This document shows positions 8,421 to 15,957 of a DNA stretch of 64,000 nt, piece after piece. This DNA comes from Helicobacter himalayensis (GTDB lineage: Bacteria; Campylobacterota; Campylobacteria; Campylobacterales; Helicobacteraceae), in assembly GCF_001602095.1 (NCBI RefSeq), contig NZ_CP014991.1, positions 1,116,001 through 1,180,000 on the forward strand, given 5' to 3'. The stretch's first letter is position 1; each line of letters starts with the position of its first letter. The position numbers were made by a program, and so were the translations under genes. The notes beneath the pieces are model-generated. The model ran no database searches. It was not told the origin of the DNA and saw only the letters and a list, made by a program, of their open reading frames with translations.

Positions 8421-9722
8421 TCATAAAATGCGCTCTTTTACAAATTGCGCGATTTCAAGACTTAACGCAAATTTGCTAAGCAAAGGTGTTTGCTTCATAT
8501 CGCACGCGCTTAAAAGCATCATTTTATTATTTTCACTTCCAAAGGCATTATGAGAATCTAAGACATTCAAACACACCGCTTGCAGGGATTTTTTCACAAG
8601 CATTTTTTTCGCGTATTCAAGCGCGTGCGCCTCCTCACTCTCTGCCTTAAAGCCAATTTTTATAAAATCCTCTGCGCTTAGAGATTCTAAAACATCAATA
8701 TTTTTTTCTAATTCAAGCTCAAAAACTTCGGGCAACGTCTCTTTTTTGAGCTTTTTTGCGCTCACTTGCTTTGGCTTGAAATCCGCTAATGCCGCCACCA
8801 TAAACAAATACGGCTTTTGTTGGCAAGCTTTGCGCGCGTGCAAAATACTCTCTTTATATTCCTGTGTTGTTTGCGCCTCTATGCACTCCACACCTTTTGG
8901 CAAAAACGGTAAAAAATTTGAGCCAACAACGCGCACTTTCGCCCCAAGCGCAAACAATGCAAGCGCTAAAAAATGCGCCTGCTTCCCGCTTGAAAGATTG
9001 CTTAAGATTCTCACGCTATCAAGTGCTTCTTTGCTCCCACCACTACTAATAATCACCTCTTTTTGCAAAGTCTCATCTTTTTGCGAATTTTCCTCTTTTT
9101 GGCTAAATTGCCCGCCCCAAAACTCTGCTAATTCCTTATAATCACTTTGCAAAAACACACTTAAAAGCGCGTAGAGAATCTCTTGCAAATCCGCCAGCGC
9201 GCCCTGCCCTCTATCACCGCACGCAAGCAATCCCTCTTTAGATTCCACCACGCGCGCGCCAAGTTTTATAAGCGTCTTAAGATTTGCCTGCGTTTGGGGA
9301 GCTTGAAGCATAATCGTATTCATCGCAGGAGCGAAAATCTTTGGCGCAGATGATGCTAAAAGCGTGCAAAGCGCAATATTATCCGCAATCCCGTAAGCAA
9401 ACTTTGCGATGGTATTTGCACTCGCAGGCGCGACAAGCACCACCTGTGCCCATTTAGCGTAGCTTATGTGATTTGGAGAATCCGCGCTTTGCCAGTTCTG
9501 CAAAGATTCACTAAGCACGTTGTTTTTACTCATCACCTCAAAAAGAAGCGGATTTATAAGCTCTGCGCTTTTCTCGCTCATCACCACGCGTGTTTGCGCG
9601 CCTAGTTTATTAAGCGTGCTTAAAATATCGAGAATCTTATACAGTGCCACAGATGCGCTCACCACGACCAAAATACGCTTATTAGCAAAAAAAGGTTGCA
9701 AAAACAAATAAGATTGCATCAA
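8421..9722 (-). CDS. coaBC: Bifunctional phosphopantothenoylcysteine decarboxylase / phosphopantothenate-cysteine ligase
   Basis: Second and third steps of coenzyme A synthesis from phosphopantothenate. The 433-residue protein has the flavin-binding CoaC half (KRILVVVSASVALYKILDIL; PAMNTIMLQAP is the substrate clamp, about residue 135) and the CoaB half (ISSGGSKEALDSVRILSNLSSGKQA, about 235-260; then VAALADFKPK and the KKETLPEVFELE lysine motif). The TGATIEPLD-type entry of CoaB is here SGGSKEALD. panC for the preceding pathway branch lies at 24.8 kb. Confidence 0.95.
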   Translation of the reverse strand: MMQSYLFLQPFFANKRILVVVSASVALYKILDILSTLNKLGAQTRVVMSEKSAELINPLLFEVMSKNNVLSESLQNWQSADSPNHISYAKWAQVVLVAPASANTIAKFAYGIADNIALCTLLASSAPKIFAPAMNTIMLQAPQTQANLKTLIKLGARVVESKEGLLACGDRGQGALADLQEILYALLSVFLQSDYKELAEFWGGQFSQKEENSQKDETLQKEVIISSGGSKEALDSVRILSNLSSGKQAHFLALALFALGAKVRVVGSNFLPFLPKGVECIEAQTTQEYKESILHARKACQQKPYLFMVAALADFKPKQVSAKKLKKETLPEVFELELEKNIDVLESLSAEDFIKIGFKAESEEAHALEYAKKMLVKKSLQAVCLNVLDSHNAFGSENNKMMLLSACDMKQTPLLSKFALSLEIAQFVKERIL

Positions 9723-9900
9723 ACACCTTTATAAATTTGTGGGAAATTATGGATTGTAGCAAAAACACTAGGACTTTGCAAGAAAAGACTGCCGCGCGTT
9801 TTGGGATAATTTTTGACAAAATTTTGGGACGCAAAATATGCAAGACACACAAAAAGTTTTTTAAAGTTTTTTAAAAGTTTTATTATGGGCTTGTGATATC

Positions 9901-9929
9901 TTGACTTTTGAAAGATTTTAGCTTATAAT
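9901..9929 (+). promoter_or_regulatory. Promoter of tRNA-Asn
   Basis: TTGACT (9901-9906), 17-base spacer, TATAAT (9924-9929), 30 bases before the tRNA. This is a near-consensus housekeeping-sigma promoter with a recognisable -35, which is uncommon in Helicobacter. Confidence 0.82.
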
Positions 9930-9959
9930 TCGCGCTTTTTAAGTTTCTGCAAGCTAGAT

Positions 9960-10034
9960 TCCGGATTAGCTCAGCGGTAGAGTAGGCGGCTGTTAACCGC
10001 TTGGTCGCAGGTTCGAATCCTGCATCCGGAGCCA
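9960..10034 (+). tRNA. tRNA-Asn (anticodon GTT)
   Basis: A 75-base cloverleaf with encoded CCA. The acceptor stem TCCGGAT pairs with ATCCGGA. The D arm has AGCTCAGCGGTAGAG, the anticodon loop CTGTTAA (9990-9996) has GTT at 9992-9994, and the T arm has GGTTCGAATCC. The phase-variable sialyltransferase locus begins 115 bases downstream. Confidence 0.97.
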
Positions 10035-10149
10035 CTTTGACTTTTACAAATTTTTTAAATCACCAGTCCCTAATCAATTGAGCTTTAAAGTTTTCTAAAT
10101 ACTCTGAAAAACCTTAAATTAGGATTTCTATGCACACCAAAGGATAAAT

Positions 10150-11130
10150 ATGAAAGGCACGGATACAAAAATAGCACTCATCGCAGGTAATGCCCCAAGC
10201 CTTGCAAGTATTGATTATCAAAGATTACCCTCTCAAGCCAGTTATGATGTTTTCCGCTGCAACCAATTCTATTTTGAAGAAGAATATTATCTAGGCAAAG
10301 AAATTAAGTATGTTTTTGCCACCCCTCCTGTTTTATTTGAACAAAATTATACATACAAAACACTTCACTACAAGCAAGAATACAATATCCAAAATATTGT
10401 TGCCTCAACTTTTAACCTTTCTCATATGGACTCGCTTTATTACACGCACAAAGAAATATTTAGCGACATTATTAATGGCTCCTGCGTGCTAGAAAACATA
10501 CAAGAATTTTTCACATTTATCCGATACAGTGAAATCTATCATAACAGGCGTATCACTTCAGGTGTATATATGTGTGCCTTTGCTGTGGCACTAGGATATA
10601 CAGAACTCTACTTAGCCGGTATTGATTTGTATAGTAATAAAGGTGGCTATGCATTTAATATACTAAAACCAAACCTAACAGCCTTGCTTCCGTGGTTTAG
10701 CCTCAAACCTGCTGATTTCCACACAGCACAAACAGATATACAGGCCTTAGAATTTTTAGCAAAAACTTACAATGTAAAAATCTACTCCATCTGCCCATCT
10801 AGCCCGCTCTCACAACATATCCCTTTAGCAAAACCCAATCTGGAATCTAATGCTAAAGTTCTTAAAAAGCCCAAAGCACAAGATTGTATAAAAGATCTCT
10901 TACTTCCGCAAGGGAATGCGTATGAGAAATTTCATTACCCAAACCACCCATTAGACTTTAATAACTATGCAAGCCACCTTAGAAATAACAATTTTTATAA
11001 ATTCTGCAGAGATGTTATAAAATTCCCAAAACAACTAGCATGGTATATGAAAGGAAAGATAGTATCCCACAGACAAAAACGAGCTAAAATAGCCAGTACC
11101 AATAATACAATGGGGGGGGGGGGCAAGTAG
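10150..11130 (+). CDS. GT42 sialyltransferase A (Cst-type), G tract at its 3' end
   Basis: Transfers sialic acid from CMP-Neu5Ac to galactose of surface oligosaccharide. The 326-residue product follows Campylobacter Cst-I/Cst-II closely: AGNAPSL near the N-terminus, the FRCNQFYFEEEYYLG block (about residues 35-49), RITSGVYMCA with the Arg corresponding to Cst-II R129, GIDLY and GGYAF holding the two tyrosines that assist the phosphate leaving group, the catalytic His in DFHTAQTDIQALEFL, and ICPSSPLS. The RBS AAAGGA lies 5 bases before the ATG at 10150. The gene ends in a 12-G run giving a GGGGK tail, so slippage changes only the C-terminus. First gene of the sialylation locus. Confidence 0.93.
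   Translation: MKGTDTKIALIAGNAPSLASIDYQRLPSQASYDVFRCNQFYFEEEYYLGKEIKYVFATPPVLFEQNYTYKTLHYKQEYNIQNIVASTFNLSHMDSLYYTHKEIFSDIINGSCVLENIQEFFTFIRYSEIYHNRRITSGVYMCAFAVALGYTELYLAGIDLYSNKGGYAFNILKPNLTALLPWFSLKPADFHTAQTDIQALEFLAKTYNVKIYSICPSSPLSQHIPLAKPNLESNAKVLKKPKAQDCIKDLLLPQGNAYEKFHYPNHPLDFNNYASHLRNNNFYKFCRDVIKFPKQLAWYMKGKIVSHRQKRAKIASTNNTMGGGGK
11112..11123 (+). repeat. Poly-G tract (G12) at end of sialyltransferase A
   Basis: Twelve Gs, four codons before the stop. With 10 or 13 Gs the reading frame ends 11 residues later; with 11 Gs it gains about 40 mostly hydrophobic residues and stops at 11240-11242, overlapping the next gene's ATG. Confidence 0.93.
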
Positions 11131-11228
11131 CCTCTGCACTCAATACTATTTATACATAATAAATTTTTTAAATATAGTAAAAGACCTTTTTGTTGCATAT
11201 TTTTATCTTTTTGTATCGGAGATACTCT

Positions 11229-12185
11229 ATGCGAAAAGATAACACACAGCAAATACAAAAAGCCGTTGTAGCAGGTAATGCACCAAGCTTAACTGCTATT
11301 GATTATGCGCGCCTGCCTCTTTCTTATGAAGTATTTCGCGCAAATCAATTCTATTTAGAAGATGCATATTACTTAGGGAGGAATATCAGGGCAGCAACCT
11401 TTGCAAGTCAAACGCTTTTTGAGCACATCTATACTATGCAAGTTTTTAATAATACACAGGAATACAAAATAGATTCTATAATTATCAATGACAGCCCACT
11501 TGTCTTAAAAGAAGAATTCCACGTAAAACGTGATTTTTTACTAAAAACTCTCCATAAGCACAGCTTTATTGACACCCTCTACAACGGCAGAATCTCAGAG
11601 AATATTGGCGAATTTTTAGAATATGATATTTTGCAAAAACTCTACTGCAACAAAAACCCAACAAGCGGAATCTACCTTTGTGCCATAGCTGTCGCGCTAG
11701 GATACAGAGAAATTTACTTAACAGGCATTGATTTTTATGAGGGCAAAACTTATGCCTTTAATCATTCTAAAACAAATATTTCAAAATTTATACCGGAAGT
11801 TTTGGAAAATCTTACACTTCCACAAGAGCCACAGCAAGAGAGCTATCATAGCAAAGCAGCAGACCTAGAGGCATTAGAATTTTTGGCAAAAACCTACAAT
11901 GTGGCATTTTACTCACTCTCTCCTGCTAGCCCACTCTCGCGCTATATCCCTCTAGCACCCATTACAAACAACACAGCAAAACCAGAAAAAAAGCCTTCAA
12001 ATTACACAAATGATATTATTTTGCCACCAGAGCACGCTTACCGCACTTTTAGAATGCTGAATGAACATATAGATTATTCAAAACGTGGCAGAGTAAAAAA
12101 TAACTTTTATCTTAAGCTCCTCTATGATTTAGCGCGTTTGCCTCGCGACCTCAAGTATTGTTTTAAGAAGCCAAAAATATGCTAA
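11229..12185 (+). CDS. GT42 sialyltransferase B (Cst-type paralogue)
   Basis: A second GT42-family protein of about 318 residues. The ATG at 11229, preceded by GGAG, is chosen over the longer open frame from 11190. It shares with its neighbour AGNAPSL, FRANQFYLEDAYYLG, TSGIYLCAIAVALGY, GIDFY, TYAF, the catalytic-His block SYHSKAADLEALEFLAKTYN and LSPASPLS. In the block matching Cst-II NQRITSG it reads NKNPTSG, so the Arg (R129 in Cst-II by memory) is replaced by Asn and Pro follows. Activity may therefore differ, for example in acceptor or linkage; alternatively it may be weak. It has no G tract of its own but may be translationally coupled to sialyltransferase A when that gene has 11 Gs. Confidence 0.9.
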   Translation: MRKDNTQQIQKAVVAGNAPSLTAIDYARLPLSYEVFRANQFYLEDAYYLGRNIRAATFASQTLFEHIYTMQVFNNTQEYKIDSIIINDSPLVLKEEFHVKRDFLLKTLHKHSFIDTLYNGRISENIGEFLEYDILQKLYCNKNPTSGIYLCAIAVALGYREIYLTGIDFYEGKTYAFNHSKTNISKFIPEVLENLTLPQEPQQESYHSKAADLEALEFLAKTYNVAFYSLSPASPLSRYIPLAPITNNTAKPEKKPSNYTNDIILPPEHAYRTFRMLNEHIDYSKRGRVKNNFYLKLLYDLARLPRDLKYCFKKPKIC

Positions 12186-12188
12186 AAT
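12180..12188 (+). promoter_or_regulatory. Possible extended -10 before cgtA-like gene
   Basis: TGC-TAAAAT directly at the 3' end of sialyltransferase B, 44 bases before the cgtA-like ATG at 12232. No clear -35. It could give the gene its own transcript. Confidence 0.35.
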
Positions 12189-12231
12189 GTTATCCTAAGC
12201 AAAAAAATAAGATTACTAAGGTGTAGCAAAC

Positions 12232-13198
12232 ATGTCCTTAAAACAAACACTGAAAAAATGTATAGCACTCCTAAGGCGACAAACAAATACCCTAATTACC
12301 TTACAAAAGCTTCATCGGATTACATATAAGACAGCCTTTATAGGGGGGGGGGGGCAATATACCCTTAATCTCGCAAGGTTTGCCACAGAACCACCTTTCA
12401 ACAAAGCACCATAAAAATTCTCTACAAAATCCATATGCCTTTATCCGTGTCAAAAATGAAGAAAAAACATTACGCGCAAGTTTAGATTCTATGCTACCTG
12501 CGATTAAACGCGGAGTGATTGGATATAACGACTGCACAGATTCTAGTGAGGAAATTATTTTAGAATTTTGTAAAAAATATCCCAGCTTTATCCCTGCAAA
12601 ATACCCTCATCAAGTATTCTTAGAGAATCCACAAAACGAATGCAACAAACTCCATAGCTATTATAACTTTGTGCTTTCATTTATCCCAGAGAATGAATGG
12701 TTTATGAAAATTGATGTTGATCATATCTATGAGCCAACGCTCTTGCAAAAAACATTTTGCATTCCTAAGAAAAAAAATCATGCGGTAGTTTATCCTCGCA
12801 TAAATTTTATAGTTGAAGATTCTAAAATTTATGTCCAAAATAGTGGTAAAAATGGCTTTATAGATGGCTACGATCAATTATTAGTATGCAAAAAGAAAAT
12901 TACATTTACTGAACGTAAAACCTCCAAAGCAGCACAATGGATTGATAACACAAAACACGAAAACACACTTTACTCTGAAAGTCAAGTTTTACCAAATGAT
13001 ATAAGGTATTTCCATGCCCCACTTATACAATGGCATTTCCCGGCAGTGAAACAAAGACGCAAAGACTACACAAAGTATCTCCAACTCCTAAGCCTACAAG
13101 AATTTAAAAATAAAAATTCTCATCTTATAGATTCTGTGATTCCTAGCTTTATGCTTGAAGAAAAAGTGATACTAGAACAATATGAAAAGTTTATGTGA
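12232..13198 (+). CDS. cgtA: CgtA-type beta-1,4-N-acetylgalactosaminyltransferase, phase-OFF by G12 tract
   Basis: Adds GalNAc to (sialylated) galactose, the GM2-building step of ganglioside mimicry in Campylobacter. The frame from ATG 12232 reaches the G tract and then stops at 12414. The remainder continues in another frame from just after the tract to 13198 and carries the CgtA signature: [39 protein letters not shown], and the metal-binding [12 protein letters not shown]. One G fewer (11) joins the parts into a 321-residue protein; C. jejuni CgtA is about 347. The C-terminal half is well conserved, with no other lesion, so this is a contingency gene in the OFF state rather than a decayed pseudogene. 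A homopolymer error in assembly could also explain the frame. Confidence 0.9.
12343..12354 (+). repeat. Poly-G tract (G12) in cgtA-like gene
   Basis: Twelve Gs encoding four Gly codons at residues 38-41. With 12 the frame reaches a stop 19 codons later; 11 or 14 Gs restore the full-length frame. Confidence 0.94.
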
Positions 13199-13345
13199 TA
13201 ATAAAACTATAATCTAATCATTATATCACCTTATTGCAGGCACTACACTTTAGCCTACTTCGCCAAATGGAGTAATTAGCTCTTTTTATCCCTCTAGGAT
13301 TTAAAAGATTAATACCACAAGGAATAATCCCGTCTGGATAATTGC

Positions 13346-13351
13346 TATAAT
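13346..13351 (+). promoter_or_regulatory. Extended -10 of the CMAH-like gene
   Basis: TGC-TATAAT, 33 bases before the ATG at 13384, with the strong RBS AAAGGAGAG between them. No matching -35 hexamer. This suggests independent transcription of the CMAH-like gene from the upstream glycosyltransferases. Confidence 0.55.
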
Positions 13352-13383
13352 TAAGGAAATAAAACTTTACTAAAGGAGAGAAA

Positions 13384-15265
13384 ATGCAAATCTTAGCGCA
13401 CATAAGCGACCTAAATGATGGTATCAATGAAAAAATCCTAGATGATCATAAATTCTTCATCTACAAAAATGGGGATGAAATAAGAGTGTATGATTCTATC
13501 TGTCCCCATCAAGGAGGCATGCTTCATTGCAAAAATACGCAAAATACCCAAGAGATATATTGTAAAGTGCATAATTGGCGTTTTAATGAAAAAGGAGAAT
13601 CTCTTACAACAAGCGCAAGGCTTATCGAACATAAAGTGCTTATAAATTCTAATGATATTGTCATGCATAAATGGGGGGGGGGGGCAAACTAATACAAATA
13701 GCTCTCTTACAAACCTCAACCCACGCACCCCACAACATACAGATATAAACATAACACTCCATGCACACGCAAGTTTAGAATTTTGCCACAATAACTTTAG
13801 CTTGCTTTGTGACCCATGGCTTGTGGGCTATGCCTTTTTTGGTGCATGGCGTAACTATCCAAGCCCAGTCATAAAACCAGAGCAATTACATCCAAATGCG
13901 ATATATATCTCCCATGAACATAGCGATCATTTCCACCCAGAAACCTTGAAGTATTTTGACAAAAATGTGCCAATTTATATCCCAGCCTTTCCTAATGGTC
14001 GTTTAGAACAAAAATTACAGAATCTAGGATTCTCAAACATCATTGTGCTTGACTTTGGTAAGCGCGTAGAAATCACAAAAGAATGCTTTATAACTATTTA
14101 TGAGCCAGCTTCTTTGTGGAATGACTCGCAAATGCTACTTGAAATCAATTCCTTTAAAATCCTCAATATCAATGATGCGGGGATAAATCATAGGATTCTC
14201 AAAACCTTAAAGCATGTAGATATGATTTGTGCGAGTTTCTCGCCCGGAGCTAGTGGCTATCCAGCTACTTACACACACTTAAGCCAAGCGCAAAAAAAGG
14301 ATATTTATAAAAAAAGTGCAATCGCCACTTTGGAAATGCTCCAAGAAGTGTGCGCGCTGTATAATGCAAGCTATTTTCTGCCTTTTGCCTCACATTTTAT
14401 CTTAAACCACCCAAAGCACTTGCCCTATCTTAATATCGTGCGAAAAAATACCATTTATGATGTTGAAAAGTTCTTTGCAAAGCAAAAAAGCAATACAAAA
14501 GTCATATCTTTACTTGCAGGCGATATGTGGGAGGGAAGCACGGGGAAAATACATAGATATAAAAGAGAGACAAATCTCTATGATAAAAATGTGGTAGAAA
14601 AGTTTATTAAAACCTCTTTTTGTGAAAGTGAATTCTTGCACTACTATCCGGATAAAAAACAATATTCCTTTGACAAAAAGCTAGTGCAGGAATATTTCAT
14701 AAGCCTAAACAATATCCCAGAAATGGCTTTTTGTGAGGATATGAGTGTTAGCATTTATCCAGATTCTCAAAAAGAGCTTGCCTTTTGTTTTTGCGTCAAA
14801 AATGGAGAATTAAAATTACTAGATTCTCTTTTAGAAACTCCAAATTTAACTATCAGTATCCCTAGCGAAATATTGATGTATATTGTCATCAATAATGAAT
14901 CTTGGGATGAAGCAACTATCGGATATTGGTGCGAATGCACTCGCACTCCAGACATATACCATTCAGAGTTTTGGCGCATATTGCAAGCACCTTATTACCT
15001 CAAAAAGCCTCTTAATAAAAATAGGCTTAAAACTGATGTCATCATAAATGCACAAAGCAATCTTTCCCTGATACTAGAAAACTTAGGCACACAAGGACAT
15101 AAAATCTTGGCACGTTATGGCTTATATTGCCTTACTTGCAATAAAGCACCAATGGAGAACATAGAACAAGCATGTCTCGCACATGGCATTGACACTTCGC
15201 GAATGCAAAGAATGATTAAAGAACTCAATATACAAGCAACTGCGCAATGCTATCCGACATCATAA
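13384..15265 (+). CDS. CMAH-like Rieske / metallo-beta-lactamase-fold protein (putative CMP-Neu5Ac hydroxylase), phase-OFF by G12 tract
   Basis: Two frames meet at a G12 tract; with 11 Gs they form one 626-residue protein. Residues 1-95 are a Rieske 2Fe-2S domain (C40-x-H42 in CPHQGG and C59-x2-H62 in CKVH). The rest is a metallo-beta-lactamase fold with CDPWLVGYAF, YISHEHSDHFHPETLK (HxHxDH metal motif), ASFSPGASGYPATYTHLS and a C-terminal RTPDIYHSEFWRI. The order Rieske-MBL and blocks like DPWL.GPAF, YISH.HSDH, GASGFP and DPDIYH..FW are, from memory, those of vertebrate CMP-N-acetylneuraminate hydroxylase, which makes CMP-Neu5Gc from CMP-Neu5Ac. The neighbours are two sialyltransferases and a GalNAc transferase, which use or build on the sialic acid donor. 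The substrate is inferred; another oxidation on a nucleotide sugar is possible. The N-terminal piece alone (102 residues) would lack the MBL part. Confidence 0.82.
13673..13684 (+). repeat. Poly-G tract (G12) between Rieske and MBL domains
   Basis: Twelve Gs just after residue 96. In the present length the Rieske frame stops at 13692. Removing one G (or adding two) connects it to the open frame running to 15265. The tract sits exactly at the domain linker. Confidence 0.94.
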
Positions 15266-15364
15266 GTTTATTAAAGATAATACTAGAGTTATTTTCTTTA
15301 GAATCTATGGCATTGTAAAAAAGTTACATTTTTAATAATGCAACATAGTTTGACGACTCAAAGC

Positions 15365-15479
15365 GTTGTAAAGGTTGTAAAGCCTGCTTGTTTTACAACA
15401 TAGCTCCATAATTATCCACAAAAAATAGTATAGAAATTATTTTTCACATTTGTTGCTTTTTGTGTTGTATTGTGGATAG
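15365..15479 (+). promoter_or_regulatory. Candidate operator cluster upstream of DUF485-actP
   Basis: Within the 268-base gap before the DUF485 gene there is a perfect tandem of GTTGTAAAG (15365-15373 and 15374-15382) and an inverted copy TTTTACAAC (15391-15399). There is also a consensus DnaA-box-like TTATCCACA (15412-15420) and an inverted near copy TGTGGATAG (15471-15479). The repeats suggest a transcription-factor binding array for the acetate uptake operon. The DnaA-like boxes are too few for an origin. Confidence 0.5.
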
Positions 15480-15533
15480 TTACCGACACATAGTTGGGTG
15501 TGGAGGTAAATATTCTTTTACAAGGGGGTTACC

Positions 15534-15875
15534 ATGAGCAAAACAGTCGCTTCAAAAGAGCAAGTAAGGGCGAGATTCTATAAATTTGTGTCATTTCGCA
15601 ATAAATTTTCGCTTTGTCTCTCTTTGGTTATTCTTGTTTGCTATTACGCATTTATCGCTAGTGTTGGGTTTTTCCCTGAGATTCTTGGATACAGATTAGG
15701 CCCTAGTGCAGTTAGTCTAGGCATCATCTTAGGTGTGTTTATTATAGTGCTATCGATTGTAAGCACTGGGATTTATACATTATTTGCAAATAAATATTTT
15801 GACAAGGAGCAAGCTGAAGTGCTAGAGGAGCTAGATCGCGTAGATTTAGTCAAAGAAATGCAAAACCAAAAGTAG
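15534..15875 (+). CDS. DUF485 (YjcH-type) membrane protein
   Basis: A 113-residue protein with two membrane helices (about residues 25-47 and 62-88), the DUF485 pattern RFYKFVSFRNKFSL and LGIILGVFIIVLSIVSTGIYTLFANKYFD. In many bacteria yjcH precedes the acetate permease gene actP, as it does here. Its role is probably assembly or modulation of the permease. The strong AAGGGGG RBS lies 8 bases before the ATG. Confidence 0.87.
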   Translation: MSKTVASKEQVRARFYKFVSFRNKFSLCLSLVILVCYYAFIASVGFFPEILGYRLGPSAVSLGIILGVFIIVLSIVSTGIYTLFANKYFDKEQAEVLEELDRVDLVKEMQNQK

Positions 15876-15957
15876 TTACAGATTGTGTTGAGTGGGTTTG
15901 TGCCTAGGATATAGATTCTTTGTGTGCATTAGCATACATTTTAAAAGGAGAACTCTC

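Noticed and set aside
12232-12414. A separate 60-residue gene before the cgtA-like frame
   Set aside because: It is the N-terminal part of the cgtA-like gene; the frame joins perfectly if the G tract is one base shorter.
15412-15479. Replication origin
   Set aside because: Only two DnaA-like boxes, no A/T-rich unwinding region with box array, and no dnaA or dnaN nearby.
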